A stretch of DNA of 64,000 nucleotides from Sycon ciliatum (taxonomy: Eukaryota; Porifera; Calcarea; Leucosolenida; Sycettidae): positions 1,899,985-1,963,984 of the forward strand of contig NC_088647.1 in assembly GCF_964019385.1 (NCBI RefSeq), given 5' to 3'. Shown piece after piece: positions 1-8,664 of this stretch. The position numbers and the translations under genes are program-made. The notes under the pieces are model-generated. The model saw nothing but the letters and a program-made list of their open reading frames with translations. It was not told the origin of the DNA and ran no database searches. Each line of letters opens with the position of its first letter. Position 1 is the first letter of the stretch.

Positions 1-213
1 TTGAATTGCTAGTGTACCGGTACCATGCATAATTATGCACATAGTGCAATACCGCAATACACATTAAACTTTGTGAATATGGTGTTTTTGTGGTGCCTGT
101 TTATCGCGGGATGTACTGCATTTAGGTTCACTTATAAGCCCATGCGCATATTTGTGAGGGTACGCTTATGCCCGGGCATAGGCACATGTGCTTATATGCG
201 CGTCACTACGGTA
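1..213. mobile_element. Partial TA-flanked MITE (right end), copy 1
   Basis: This is the right-hand part of a short inverted-repeat element seen complete at 4604-4919, 25394-25701 and 57077-57388. The right terminus ends CACTACGGTA just before GCCGCCAATC; the left end lies outside the window. Tc1/mariner-like affinity is inferred from the TA duplication in complete copies. The remaining 67 bases, to 280, are the tail of the preceding 3.1-kb unit. Confidence 0.6.
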
Positions 214-2410
214 GCCGCCAATCTTCGGAAGTTCCCTAATTTTGTCCTACATTCTGTCTACAACCTATTCCCAATACATGCGTCAGAACAGATAGCCATA
301 TCATCACAGGACATCAAAACACATGGCTATCCTGAATACCTATAGCCACCTCCATTCATCATAATCATGCAAGACCCAACAGCACTGATCTTCAACTAAA
401 TAATACAGTGGTGCACTTGCCTTGCAATATCTTCTGAATGGTCTCGTGTTACTGATGCTGGAGACATGTTCAATTCCACCTGTGCAGAAAATAATGGAAA
501 AATCGAAAAAGCAAAGGCCAACTTCTCAAAACTCATATTCATTATGCACCATTTTTGATTGCATTTTGGCAGAATGCTGCTCCTTGTTCATGACGTAGGC
601 CAGCAATCATACCACGGACAAGAAAAATTACAACACCCAGATGTCCGTGTTCCGTGGCCATGCTCAGTCTGAGCCAAAACGCACTCTTTGCAGACTACAT
701 CCCCACATGCAACACAACGTAGATCAACAGAGAGTAGAGAACTGACCAACTCGGGTTTTGCTGTGTTTTCGTGTTTCTAGCAGCCTGTATTCTACCCCCC
801 TTAATTACTCGTAATTGGTAATATTTTGAAGGAGCCAAACCTCATTTCATTTGTCTCCTACAAATATAGCATACATAATGTAAATCGCCCAAAATTCGTG
901 TCACTAAATTTTCGCTGTTTCTTAGAACCAGCAAGTTTGCGATTGCAAAATTTCGCGAAGCATTGGGGCCACTTGCCTTATACCCACGGTTGAAGTTTGA
1001 TTTCACACTGGTTAATATTCACGTTATGCTCCCCTCGCGGAAATAGAGAACATTTATTTGCTGTGAATATTAGGCAGCTTACAGTGGACAATAGTCACTT
1101 CAGAAACTGTGCAACAGAAGGCTGTACGTGATCCCAATCAGATTTTTATTCAGATTTCAGATTTTATTATTCGTATAACAGGAGGAATCCCGTTTACATA
1201 CAAACAAGTTGCTGGTTGTACTTATTTATTTTATGAAACTGACCTCCTTAACTCCAAAACAGTCTCTTTACTGTGGTTCAATTTAAAATAACACTACATT
1301 TTTCGGGCCTCACCCATCATGAGGGTTTTTACTAGAACCAAACAATTACCAAGAATGGCGGCATGGCTATAGGGCTGCAAGGCAATAGTCCTGCATGCTT
1401 CAGACCCGGTACTGCAAAGAGCAGGCCGTGGCCAGACCCCATGCACCAGTCCAGTCTTGTACCAGTGTGAGGGACCCAGCAGTGTCATCATCAGCAACAG
1501 CAGCACACGCACGGTTCAATAACCGAATATTTGAACACTTCCTTCTTCTGCAACTGACAACCGCTCTATTCGGGTAGCTGCTATTCATAGCAACTGAATA
1601 GAATGATGGTCAGTTGACAAACCTCCTTTTCTCCGAATATGAAAACAAATAATATATGAAATTTATTATGAATTGATAACAATGATAAGTCACATTTGCT
1701 AGTTTTCACATCTTACACCATGGTCTCACATAGCAATGCTCATTTCTTCTTTCTCTGCATCTTTCCACATCTCCATTCCACTCAGCCATTGTCTATCTTT
1801 GCACATACACTCCAGTGTATACATCACCAATCAGAGCGGTTCCTGCCCGCATTTTGTCTCAATGCAGAATTGAACCTCTAGTCCTATGGTATGTTTACCA
1901 CAACATCATCCGGTGTATCAAAAGTCAAAAACACACTCTCACAAGTGTGTGTACCATGCTGGTCTACGAATGCATCAGAAAAATCACCGGAAACAAACCT
2001 GACTGATGTCCTCACAGAGTGTGAAGAGATCATAGCTTGTAATCTACAGGTGATGATGTCATCATATGCACACATTACTTGGGATGCTGCTAAACATGCC
2101 AATATGATTCTTTATCTAGACCGGCTCGCGTCGTACACTTAAACAAATCCGCTATAGTCTGTTTCAAAAAGATTTACAATCAGGTTTGGGTCTTAAAAAG
2201 TATGAAGATAAGGGAAATTTGGACAAAAAAAGTACATAGAATGGCTTGTTAGGACACGGCAAATTGTTCTGTGAAGGTTTCGGAACAATTGGACCAACCG
2301 TTAAGGAGTTAGAATTTCGGCCAGGTTTCCGGCCTTTTCCCATGGTTTACAATTTGCCCAGGAAGCCAGTATCGATTTTTTATCAAAACCCACGATTTAT
2401 CCTTTCATTT

Positions 2411-2495
2411 TTGGCCTTGTGGTTATGAACGCTGTCTGCTGACCATGAAGTTGTGAGTTCAAATCCCAACCTATCCTCAAATCAAACGTTTTTTT
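2411..2495 (+). repeat. tRNA-like (SINE-type) pol III module
   Basis: GTTCAAATCCC at 2457-2467 matches a pol III B box, and TTGTGGTTATGAAC about 35-40 bp upstream resembles an A box. A T7 run near 2489 could terminate transcription. The stretch reads like the D-arm to T-arm part of a tRNA, but a full cloverleaf with acceptor stem is not apparent. It recurs at 30118-30200. A tRNA-derived SINE fragment is the best reading; chance similarity is possible. Confidence 0.4.
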
Positions 2496-2756
2496 CATTG
2501 TTTTGGTGATCAAGCTGGTACAAGACAAAGAAGATGCCTGGGCTGCACAAAACGACTTGTTGTTGGAGCTCGCGCTTCCTGCCGAACTGACTGACACTTG
2601 ACTATCTCACGCCATGTGAACACACCCACAACACTGCAATGGTGTGAGTGAATTATAATGGAAGTCATCGTGCTGTAGCTTTTTGAGATTTATTTTAGTA
2701 TTTCAAGATCGGCAATTTATTTGAATTTAGCAGTCAACGCCGTCTTCTATCAGCGG

Positions 2757-2794
2757 CAGGGAGTCGTAAAATACCGGTATTTTGCGACTCCCTG
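2757..2794. repeat. 38-bp palindrome
   Basis: Arms reading CAGGGAGTCGTAAAATACC and its near-complement meet at 2775/2776 with one T/G mismatch. In the second copy (30460-30497) that pair is restored by a change in one arm, while one central base pair is lost. A cruciform or RNA hairpin could form. Confidence 0.75.
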
Positions 2795-2828
2795 ATCAGC
2801 GTTCACAAGCGGGTGCTTTTCTCAAAAT

Positions 2829-3162
2829 GTCGTCGAAGTCACACGGATAGCTTTGCCAAGTCATGGCCTTGGGAATGAGTCCGTGTTGATGTCGTTTTCG
2901 TCACACGGTGAGTAAATTGCATCGCAGCTCAAAGAAACTATTTTGGTCACAAAACGGACCCATGCAGCTCGTCAACATTTACAACACTTTCGTTTCGACA
3001 TGTCCTCTCTCCATTATCGATACGAGGAAGAACTCGTTTGTTGTAAACCAGACGTACATGACTGTGTCAACGTGAGTGAGTTGTCATTTTTCCTGCTTTC
3101 GCGCGGAATATTTCTTCGAGTTCACATTGAGTTTTTCCAGGCAGCGCTCGAGTGCTCATACG
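2829..3162 (+). pseudogene. Exon-like fragment with splice-like signals, unknown protein
   Basis: An open frame beginning ATG at 3000 (MSSLHYRYEEELVCCKPDVH...) runs to a splice-donor-like GTGAGTGAG at 3071. It is followed about 70 bp later by a pyrimidine-rich TTTTTCCAG acceptor ending at 3141, a short downstream segment, and another donor-like GGTAAG at 3161. A further CACACGGTGAGT lies at about 2903. The pattern resembles two or three exons of a captured host gene inside the TIR element. The protein is not recognised, and the order of signals is conserved in the copy at 30532-30865. Capture is an inference. Confidence 0.35.
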
Positions 3163-3646
3163 GTAAGACGCCAAACTCCGCGGGCGATCGCCAGGATTGT
3201 AAATCTTTTTGAAACGGACTGTAGTTGCCTTAAATGACATCAATGACATCAACTGCATAACCTTCATAAACTTTCCCCCGATCAAGTGGATGTTTATAAA
3301 ACTATGTTACATACCTCATTTCGACTAGATTAACACCACACTAGTCACATTTTACAAACATTTCCCTTACCACCCGGCTGCTAATGGTCCCATGCTTAAC
3401 CCTGTCAAAATGGCTATCTTGAACAGATTCCTGTCCAGATCTGGCATGGAATGTGTGAAAACGTTACACGGTGGGTGATACCGTACTCAAAACTTGCTCC
3501 CATCAGCCAGCAAACGGAGAACCAATTTACTGCGTCAATAGTGCTTACAATATTATTCCCTCTCGGAAATGACCACCACTAGAAGTTGAAATAACTCCGC
3601 AGGAAAGACATCTGCCAGATGCAAACACAAAGTACAGTGAAAAGTA

Positions 3647-4262
3647 CATCAACTTGACATGGTATGATTTCCGTAGTACAAGTCATACTAGACCGTATTT
3701 GTCGGAGAATAGTGCGCACTTTAGATGCACTATTTAATCCTCCAAACCACAGTATTCAAAGCGAATACGAAAATGCATACACTTAAATAGAAGTAGCGTT
3801 ATACATCAAACTATTGCGGTAATGCTTTTATATTTCAAGCAAAGTACAGCTCATCTTTTCTAACAACATGTCATTATTTAAGCTCAATAGGCCATGTGTT
3901 GCTTCAGATATGCCTACTGCATGGTAAGACTAAAGACTATTTCAGGCACAATATCATCAACTTGACATGGTATGATTTCCGTAGTACAAGTCATACTAGA
4001 CCGTATTTGTCGGAGAATAGTGCGCACTTTAGATGCACTATTTAAGCCCCCAAACCACAGGTTTCAAAGCCAATACGAAAATGCATTCATTTAAATAAAA
4101 GTAGTGTTATCCATACTGTTGCGATAATGCTTGTATATATCAAGCAAAGTTCAGATACACAGCTCATCTTTTCCAACAACATGCCATTATTTAAGCTCAA
4201 TAGGATCTGTGTTGCTTCAGATATGCCTACTGCATGGAAAGACCAAAGACTACTTCAGGCAC
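3647..4262 (+). repeat. 308-bp imperfect tandem duplication inside unit 1
   Basis: The phrase CATCAACTTGACATGG occurs at 3647 and 3955. The first copy matches the 'TCTAACAACATGTCATT' subtype, the second the 'CCAACAACATGCCATT' subtype found near 60080. This looks like an exchange between two unit variants within the shared CATCA, which left the region twice. Confidence 0.7.
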
Positions 4263-4603
4263 AATAATCATCATTAGCAACCGTTATAAACGTAAACACC
4301 TCCGTACTCATCACTCACTCTTCTTTCAATGCATACATTCTCAATGATCAAAACTGAAAAAGTAAAGTGGTTCAGAACTGGACAATTCGCATCTCAATGG
4401 CTGTTAACTAAGGCCATCAGAAACACTGAATCACCTAGTTAGCAGTTCAATGCAATGGAATACATCCGGTTGTGAACAGAGAGAAAAGCTTTTGCGGAAG
4501 GACACAAAAGCTTGTTGATCAGTGACAGCCATTATGGCTACAGTTTTGCAGAATTTACGTATCTTACCAAAAATAGAATGATGATCATTTCGTCTTTTTT
4601 GCA

Positions 4604-4919
4604 TACCGTAGTGATGCACATAAGGCCCATGCGCTTATGAGTGAGTTGTTGGGTTATTTTTTAAATTTTGCGGATTGTTTTGTCTCGCACATAGGCGCAT
4701 GTTCCCGATTTGCTAGTGCACCGGCGGTACCTTGCATAAGTATGCACATAGTGCAGTACTGCAATGCACATTGAACTATGTAAACATGGTGTTTTTGTGG
4801 TGTCTGTGTGTCGCGGGATGGACTGCATTTAGGTTCACTTATCCACATGCGTTTATTTGTGAGGGTTGCTATTATGCTCGGGCATAGGCACATGTGCTTA
4901 TATGCGCGTTACTACGGTA
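4604..4919. mobile_element. TA-flanked MITE, copy 2
   Basis: Imperfect terminal inverted repeats (CCGTAGTGATGCACATAAG at the left; the right end reads as its complement with an extra AT) enclose about 312 bp between TA dinucleotides. The empty site GCATAGCTGCCAATC survives near 41428. It is non-coding. Internal short motifs around GGCATAGGCACATG repeat within the element. Confidence 0.7.
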
Positions 4920-5479
4920 GCCGCCAATCTTCCCTAATTTGTCCTACATTCTGTCTACACAAACGTTTCTCAATACATGCGTCAGAACAGATAGTCATAT
5001 CATCACAGGACAGCACAACACATGGCTATCCTGAATACCTATAGCCACCTCTATTCATCATATACATGCAAGACCCGACAGCACTGATCTTCAAATAACT
5101 AATACAGTGATGCACTTGCCTTGCAATTCTGAATGGTCTCTTGTTACTGATGCTGGAGGCTTGTTGAATTGTATCTGTACAGAAAATAATGGAAAGTCGA
5201 AAAATTCGAAAAATTAGAGACCCACTTTTCAAAAATCATTCATCATCCACCTTTTTGGGCGCGTTTTGGAAGAATGTTGCTCTTTGCTCATGGCCCAGGC
5301 CAGCAATCATACCACGGACGTTACAACAACTCCTAGATGTCCGTGTTCCCTGGCCATGCTCACAGTTAGAGCCAAAAACACACTCTTTGCTCACTACAAA
5401 CCCACATGCAACACCACATAGAGCAACAGAGAGCAGAGCTCATGTTTTACTTTAACTTTGTCACGTGTTTCTACCCGAG

Positions 5480-5715
5480 TATTTCCCCTTTTATTATCTG
5501 TATATGGCAGTATTTCCCCTTTTATTATCTGTATATGGCAGTATTTCCTCCTTTATTATCTGTATATGGCAGTATTTCCCCTTTTATTATCTGTATATGG
5601 CAGTATTTCCCCTTTTATTATCTGTATATGGCAGTATTTCCCCTTTTATTATCTGTATATGGCAGTATTTACTCCTTTATTATCTGTATATGGCACTATT
5701 TCCCCTTTTATTATA
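5480..5715 (+). repeat. 31-bp minisatellite, 7.6 copies
   Basis: Seven full copies and one partial copy of a 31-bp unit beginning TATTTCCCCTTTTATTATC start at 5480, 5511, 5542, 5573, 5604, 5635, 5666 and 5697. The same 31-bp interval occurs once in ordinary units, where it lies between two copies of AGTATTT. The array therefore looks like local amplification of unit sequence. All three plus frames stay open only because the period is not a multiple of three; they should not be called genes. Confidence 0.92.
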
Positions 5716-5743
5716 TCTCATTTTATACGTAGTATTAACTGTA

Positions 5744-6481
5744 GTTAACACGGACGTAACGCTCTCTCAGCGCGTGCCCGCCTGCGTTTACTGCACGTAG
5801 CACTCCATATATACCCGGAGCGATGCCGCTACTTCACACTGCATTCCACATCTACCCGTAGCGCTATCGTTGAGCTGCCCACGCACACCGCTGTGCACGT
5901 GACACGGGCACGGTTCGCGCCACGCGGGAGCGTGTTCCCCCTCTAGCTCTGTCGGCAGCTGAACCTACCAGCGCATCTGATCCCATATGTGCATGCACTC
6001 GTGTTCTTTGTTCCTGTTGTTGCTTACCACTCTCACTTGCTGTTTGCTCCAACACTAGCTCTTTGCCAAATTTTCCCCATCCCAACCCACCCAATTTGGC
6101 GTGGTACTAGTATCACAGTACTCATTACTACATACTATCCGAGTCACAAATAAATAAGGAACTCACGGAAAGGGTGGCATTCACATGGAGTGGGTGGCTG
6201 CAAAGCACCCCGTAAGCCTTTGAGCTGACACCCAACTCCAGGTTACCAGCCCCTCTGCATTCGTCCTACCATGCAGATGTCCGGGTGTAACCCCGTTAGC
6301 AGCCTACTTCCACATCTGTCCTACCATGTGGAAGTGCGGTGTAAGCCTAACCTTGTTAGCGGCCCCCTCCACATTCGTTCTACCATGTGGTGGCCTGGGT
6401 GTAAGCCTAACCCCATTTCCCCCGCGTGAGTTCCAGTCTAGCCCAAACCTTGTCTTCAATGTCTGTGCGTGCAGTGGGATG
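5744..6481. mobile_element. 738-bp insertion splitting the minisatellite
   Basis: The nine bases TTAACTGTA occur at 5735-5743 and again at 6482-6490, and the minisatellite resumes directly after the second copy. This supports an insertion with a 9-bp target duplication. The interior is more GC-rich than its surroundings. It has no clear terminal inverted repeat, and no recognisable protein. The class is unknown. Confidence 0.5.
6248..6420 (+). repeat. Three diverged tandem copies of about 58 bp
   Basis: The phrase CCTACCATG (TCTACCATG in the third copy) recurs three times, each preceded by a CCTCYRCATTCG-like stretch and followed by GGTGTAA and then a CCCGTTAG-like end. The copies have diverged by substitutions and small indels. 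No function is apparent. Confidence 0.6.
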
Positions 6482-6486
6482 TTAAC

Positions 6487-6566
6487 TGTATATGGCAGTA
6501 TTTCCCCTTTTATTATCTGTATATGGCAGTATTTCCTCCTTTATTGTCTGTATATGGCAGTATTTT
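6487..6566 (+). repeat. Continuation of the 31-bp minisatellite
   Basis: Two and a half further copies of the 31-bp unit lie here, in phase with the unit phrase TGTATATGGCAG and running into TATTTTGAAGGAGC of the 3.1-kb consensus. Their position marks the far edge of the insertion at 5744-6481. Confidence 0.85.
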
Positions 6567-6905
6567 GAAGGAGCAAATCCTCATTGTCTAGAGCACAAAA
6601 TCCTCTCAAATTTTTCGCTCTTTCTTAGAACAAGGGAGAATGAAATTGAAGACACCACTGCAGCTGTACTTAGTTGATAAATATGGTGGTAAAGACACAC
6701 CTGGCAATATGGCGGTAAACACACGCCTGCCCACACACGCTCTCTAGGCTGCACAGTTCTGGCACAGAGCTCTCCTTCTCACCACCACCACCATCAGTTC
6801 GCGCCTGGCGCCTGGTCGATGCATGGCTGGCGGTATCCGGCATAACAGGCTGGTACATCAAGTAGCGCATGGCACATAGATGATGACACAGCAACGACAT
6901 AGCTC

Positions 6906-6949
6906 GATTGCGACGTACCTTTCGTCCCCGCTGGACTCATCAGGCAATC
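6906..6949 (-). ncRNA. Hammerhead ribozyme on the opposite arm, damaged stem III
   Basis: The mirror copy keeps the 6-bp stem I, CTGATGA, the 4-bp stem II, GAAA and the GTC cleavage triplet. The base after GAAA is G rather than C (plus-strand position 6919), so stem III keeps only the A-U pair and has a G-G mismatch. Weak or no self-cleavage is expected. The change breaks the palindrome at this point and so arose after, or during, formation of the dimer. Confidence 0.8.
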
Positions 6950-7195
6950 TTCTTCCTTGGATGTCTTCATACGGAGCTTGACTCGGGAGAATGAAATTGA
7001 AGACACCACTGCAGCTGTACTTATGGTTGATAAATATGGTGGTAAAGACACACCTGGCAATATGGCGGTGTGTTTACCGCCATATTGCCAGGTGTGTCTT
7101 TACCACCATATTTATCAACCATAAGTACAGCTGCAGTGGTGTCTTCAATTTCATTCTCCCGAGTCAAGCTCTGTATGAAGACATCCAAGGAAGAA

Positions 7196-7239
7196 GATTG
7201 CCTGATGAGTCCAGCGGGGACGAAACGTACGTCGCAATC
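7196..7239 (+). ncRNA. Type I hammerhead ribozyme, complete core
   Basis: Stem I pairs GATTGC (7196-7201) with GCAATC (7234-7239). The conserved CTGATGA follows at 7202-7208. Stem II pairs GTCC (7209-7212) with GGAC (7218-7221) across a 5-nt loop. GAAA is at 7222-7225. Stem III is only two base pairs (A7225-T7232, C7226-G7231) closed by GTAC, and the cleavage triplet GTC ends at 7233. Every invariant core nucleotide is present. The very short stem III is typical of the minimal hammerheads described in Penelope-like elements and metazoan retrozymes. Predicted cleavage is after 7233, yielding a 2',3'-cyclic phosphate and a 5'-hydroxyl. Activity is not shown by sequence alone. Confidence 0.9.
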
Positions 7240-7756
7240 GAGCTATGTCGTTGCTGTGTCATCATCTATGTGCCATGCGCTACTTGATGTACCAGCCTGT
7301 TATGCCGGATACCGCCAGCCATGCATCGACCAGGCGCCAGGCGCGAACTGATGGTGGTGGTGGTGAGAAGGAGAGCTCTGTGCCAGAACTGTGCAGCCTA
7401 GAGAGCGTGTGTGGGCAGGCGTGTGTTTACCGCCATATTGCCAGGTGTGTCTTTACCACCATATTTATCAACCTTTCTTAGAACGAACGAATAAATGCAA
7501 AGGTTCGCCAAGCATTGGAGCCACCTACATTATATCCACGGTTGAAGTTCGATTTCACGCTGGTGAATATTCGCATTATGCTCTTCTCGGGAAAATAGGG
7601 AACAGTAGACATTGGTCACTTCAGGAATTGTGCAACAGAAGGCCGTAAGTTTTCGCAATCAAATTTGTCATTCATTTCTTTTTCAAATGTTATATTTTAT
7701 ATTCATATTAAGTTGCTGTTGTACTTTTTCATGAAACTTAAAACACATCTCTTTAG

Positions 7757-8403
7757 GGGCCGTCCGTAAATATCGAACATTTTTCACCAAACGAAATATT
7801 TTAGTTTAGACCCAACCCCTCCCTCCCTCCCCCTCAGAACGAAAAAAATGTTGAGATATACATGCGTATACAACAAAAGTCGCAAGTGTGTCACTGCTCC
7901 TAAAGACATGTACATGTATCGAACTTTTCTGAAACGAAATTGGTCAACCCACTCCCACCCCATAACGAAATTGGGCGTCTTCCTTATGGCACCAAGTGCT
8001 GAATGAAGTTGGAGACAAATGCTGAAGTACACAGTATCAATAGTTTGAAAAAGCTTTCTGCACACTTGGATATTACAACCAGGACAAAGTTATCAATTGA
8101 ACCAAACTCCAATTCCCTCTGTATTCTGCGAGACTGTTTTTTTTGTCCTCTTCTGTGTTGCTAAAATGTGTTGAGTGTCTATCAAAAGAATATCCCATTT
8201 GCAATCTGTCTTGGTCAACATCGCAACAATCAGCTTTGAAGACAAAGTGATCTCGCTGACTAATGACATCTGCTTACTCACCAGAAGTACTGCATAAGCT
8301 AAGTTGTAGTCTTGGCTTTCTCCAATACAACACATCTGGAATACAGTCAAAAGAAAGAGTAAATGGCTGTACTTGGACCACCCAGTAGTTCAAACCCGAT
8401 GGC
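7757..8403. mobile_element. Unclassified insertion starting GGGGCCGTCCGTAAAT
   Basis: Unit consensus stops after CTCTTTA at 7756 and sequence starting GGGGCCGTCCGTAAAT follows; such ends are common in invertebrate MITEs. Blocks such as ACGAAAT and pyrimidine-rich ACCCCTCCCTCCCTCC recur. No right-hand inverted repeat or target duplication could be matched. The stretch rejoins the divergent unit tail near 8404, so insertion and deletion are both involved. Confidence 0.35.
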
Positions 8404-8664
8404 ACGGATCTTTTCCAATTACATTGAAGCTCAATAGGACCTTTGTTGCTTCAGCCATGCTTACGGGGTGGACACGTGTTGAAGCAAGACTATTTCTGTC
8501 ACAATATCATCATTAGCAAGCTTATAAGGTAATGTTACACACCTCCATGTTTATTCACACCTCCTTCTTCACCTGCATGTCTCTACGCAAACGTTCCCAA
8601 TGAGGAAAGAAATGTAATTTTGTTCATAACTGGACGTTTTCTCAACTAAGGCCCTAAGATATAC

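Larger units (their letters stand above)
2155..3221. mobile_element. 1.07-kb TIR element, Tc1/mariner-like ends (copy A)
   Basis: Terminal inverted repeats of about 27 bp (YAGTCYGTTTCAAAAAG then ATTTACAATC) bound the segment, and TA duplicates flank it at 2153-2154 and 3222-3223. Other units carry the empty site CCGCTAGTTCCCTTC. CAGTC-type ends and a TA duplication fit the IS630-Tc1-mariner superfamily. No DDE/D transposase is visible, so this looks non-autonomous. The interior carries a tRNA-like SINE module, a 38-bp palindrome and exon-like pieces. A second copy sits at the same unit position at 29861-30924. Confidence 0.75.
281..4979 (+). repeat. 3.1-kb repeat unit 1 (expanded to 4.7 kb by insertions)
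   Basis: The unit runs from CGTCAGAACAGATAG to the next occurrence of that phrase. Recognisable stations in order are a segment ending TGAAGGAGC (about 830), GGCAGCTTACAGTGG (about 1073), GCAGGCCGTGGCCAGACC (about 1420), CCAATCAGAGCGG (about 1828), GAAGAGATCATAGCTTG (about 2023) and GATGCACTATTTAA (about 3725). Excess length comes from the element at 2155-3221, a 308-bp internal duplication near 3650-4260 and the MITE at 4604-4919. No protein family is recognised in the unit body. It closely matches unit 6 at 25761-32042, including the 2155-3221 insertion. Confidence 0.8.
6635..7472. mobile_element. Hammerhead-ribozyme retroelement, head-to-head dimer (retrozyme- or Penelope-like)
   Basis: Two arms, 6673-7069 and 7076-7472, are nearly perfect reverse complements around a 6-nt centre; the few differences seen include 6919/7226. 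Each arm is one 353-bp unit plus a repeat of its first 40-odd bases: ACCGCCATATTGCCAGG begins at 7076 and again at 7429. The left side extends a further 38 bp into the next unit. The segment is flanked by the 12-bp direct repeat CTTTCTTAGAAC at 6620-6631 and 7473-7484, which occurs with one substitution (GTTTCTTAGAAC) once per ordinary unit, so it reads as a target-site duplication. Each arm carries a hammerhead motif. Type I hammerheads with terminal repeats are known from animal retrozymes and Penelope-like elements. No protein is encoded, so mobilisation in trans is inferred. Confidence 0.85.
4980..8664 (+). repeat. 3.1-kb repeat unit 2, heavily rearranged
   Basis: The first 490 bp and 7485-7756 follow the unit consensus. 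Between them lie a minisatellite, an insertion with a 9-bp direct repeat and the ribozyme palindrome. From 7757 the unit passes into unrelated sequence and rejoins a divergent unit tail near 8404. The middle third of the unit, with CCAATCAGAGCGG, is missing. Confidence 0.7.

Noticed and set aside
2411-2480. Functional tRNA gene
   Set aside because: A- and B-box-like words exist, but no acceptor stem or complete cloverleaf could be drawn; it is reported as a SINE-like module instead.
5406-5800. Three overlapping plus-strand frames of about 96-111 residues with repeated VYGSISPFIICIWQYF-like sequence
   Set aside because: They are translations of the 31-bp minisatellite in all three frames; the period explains the open frames without coding function.
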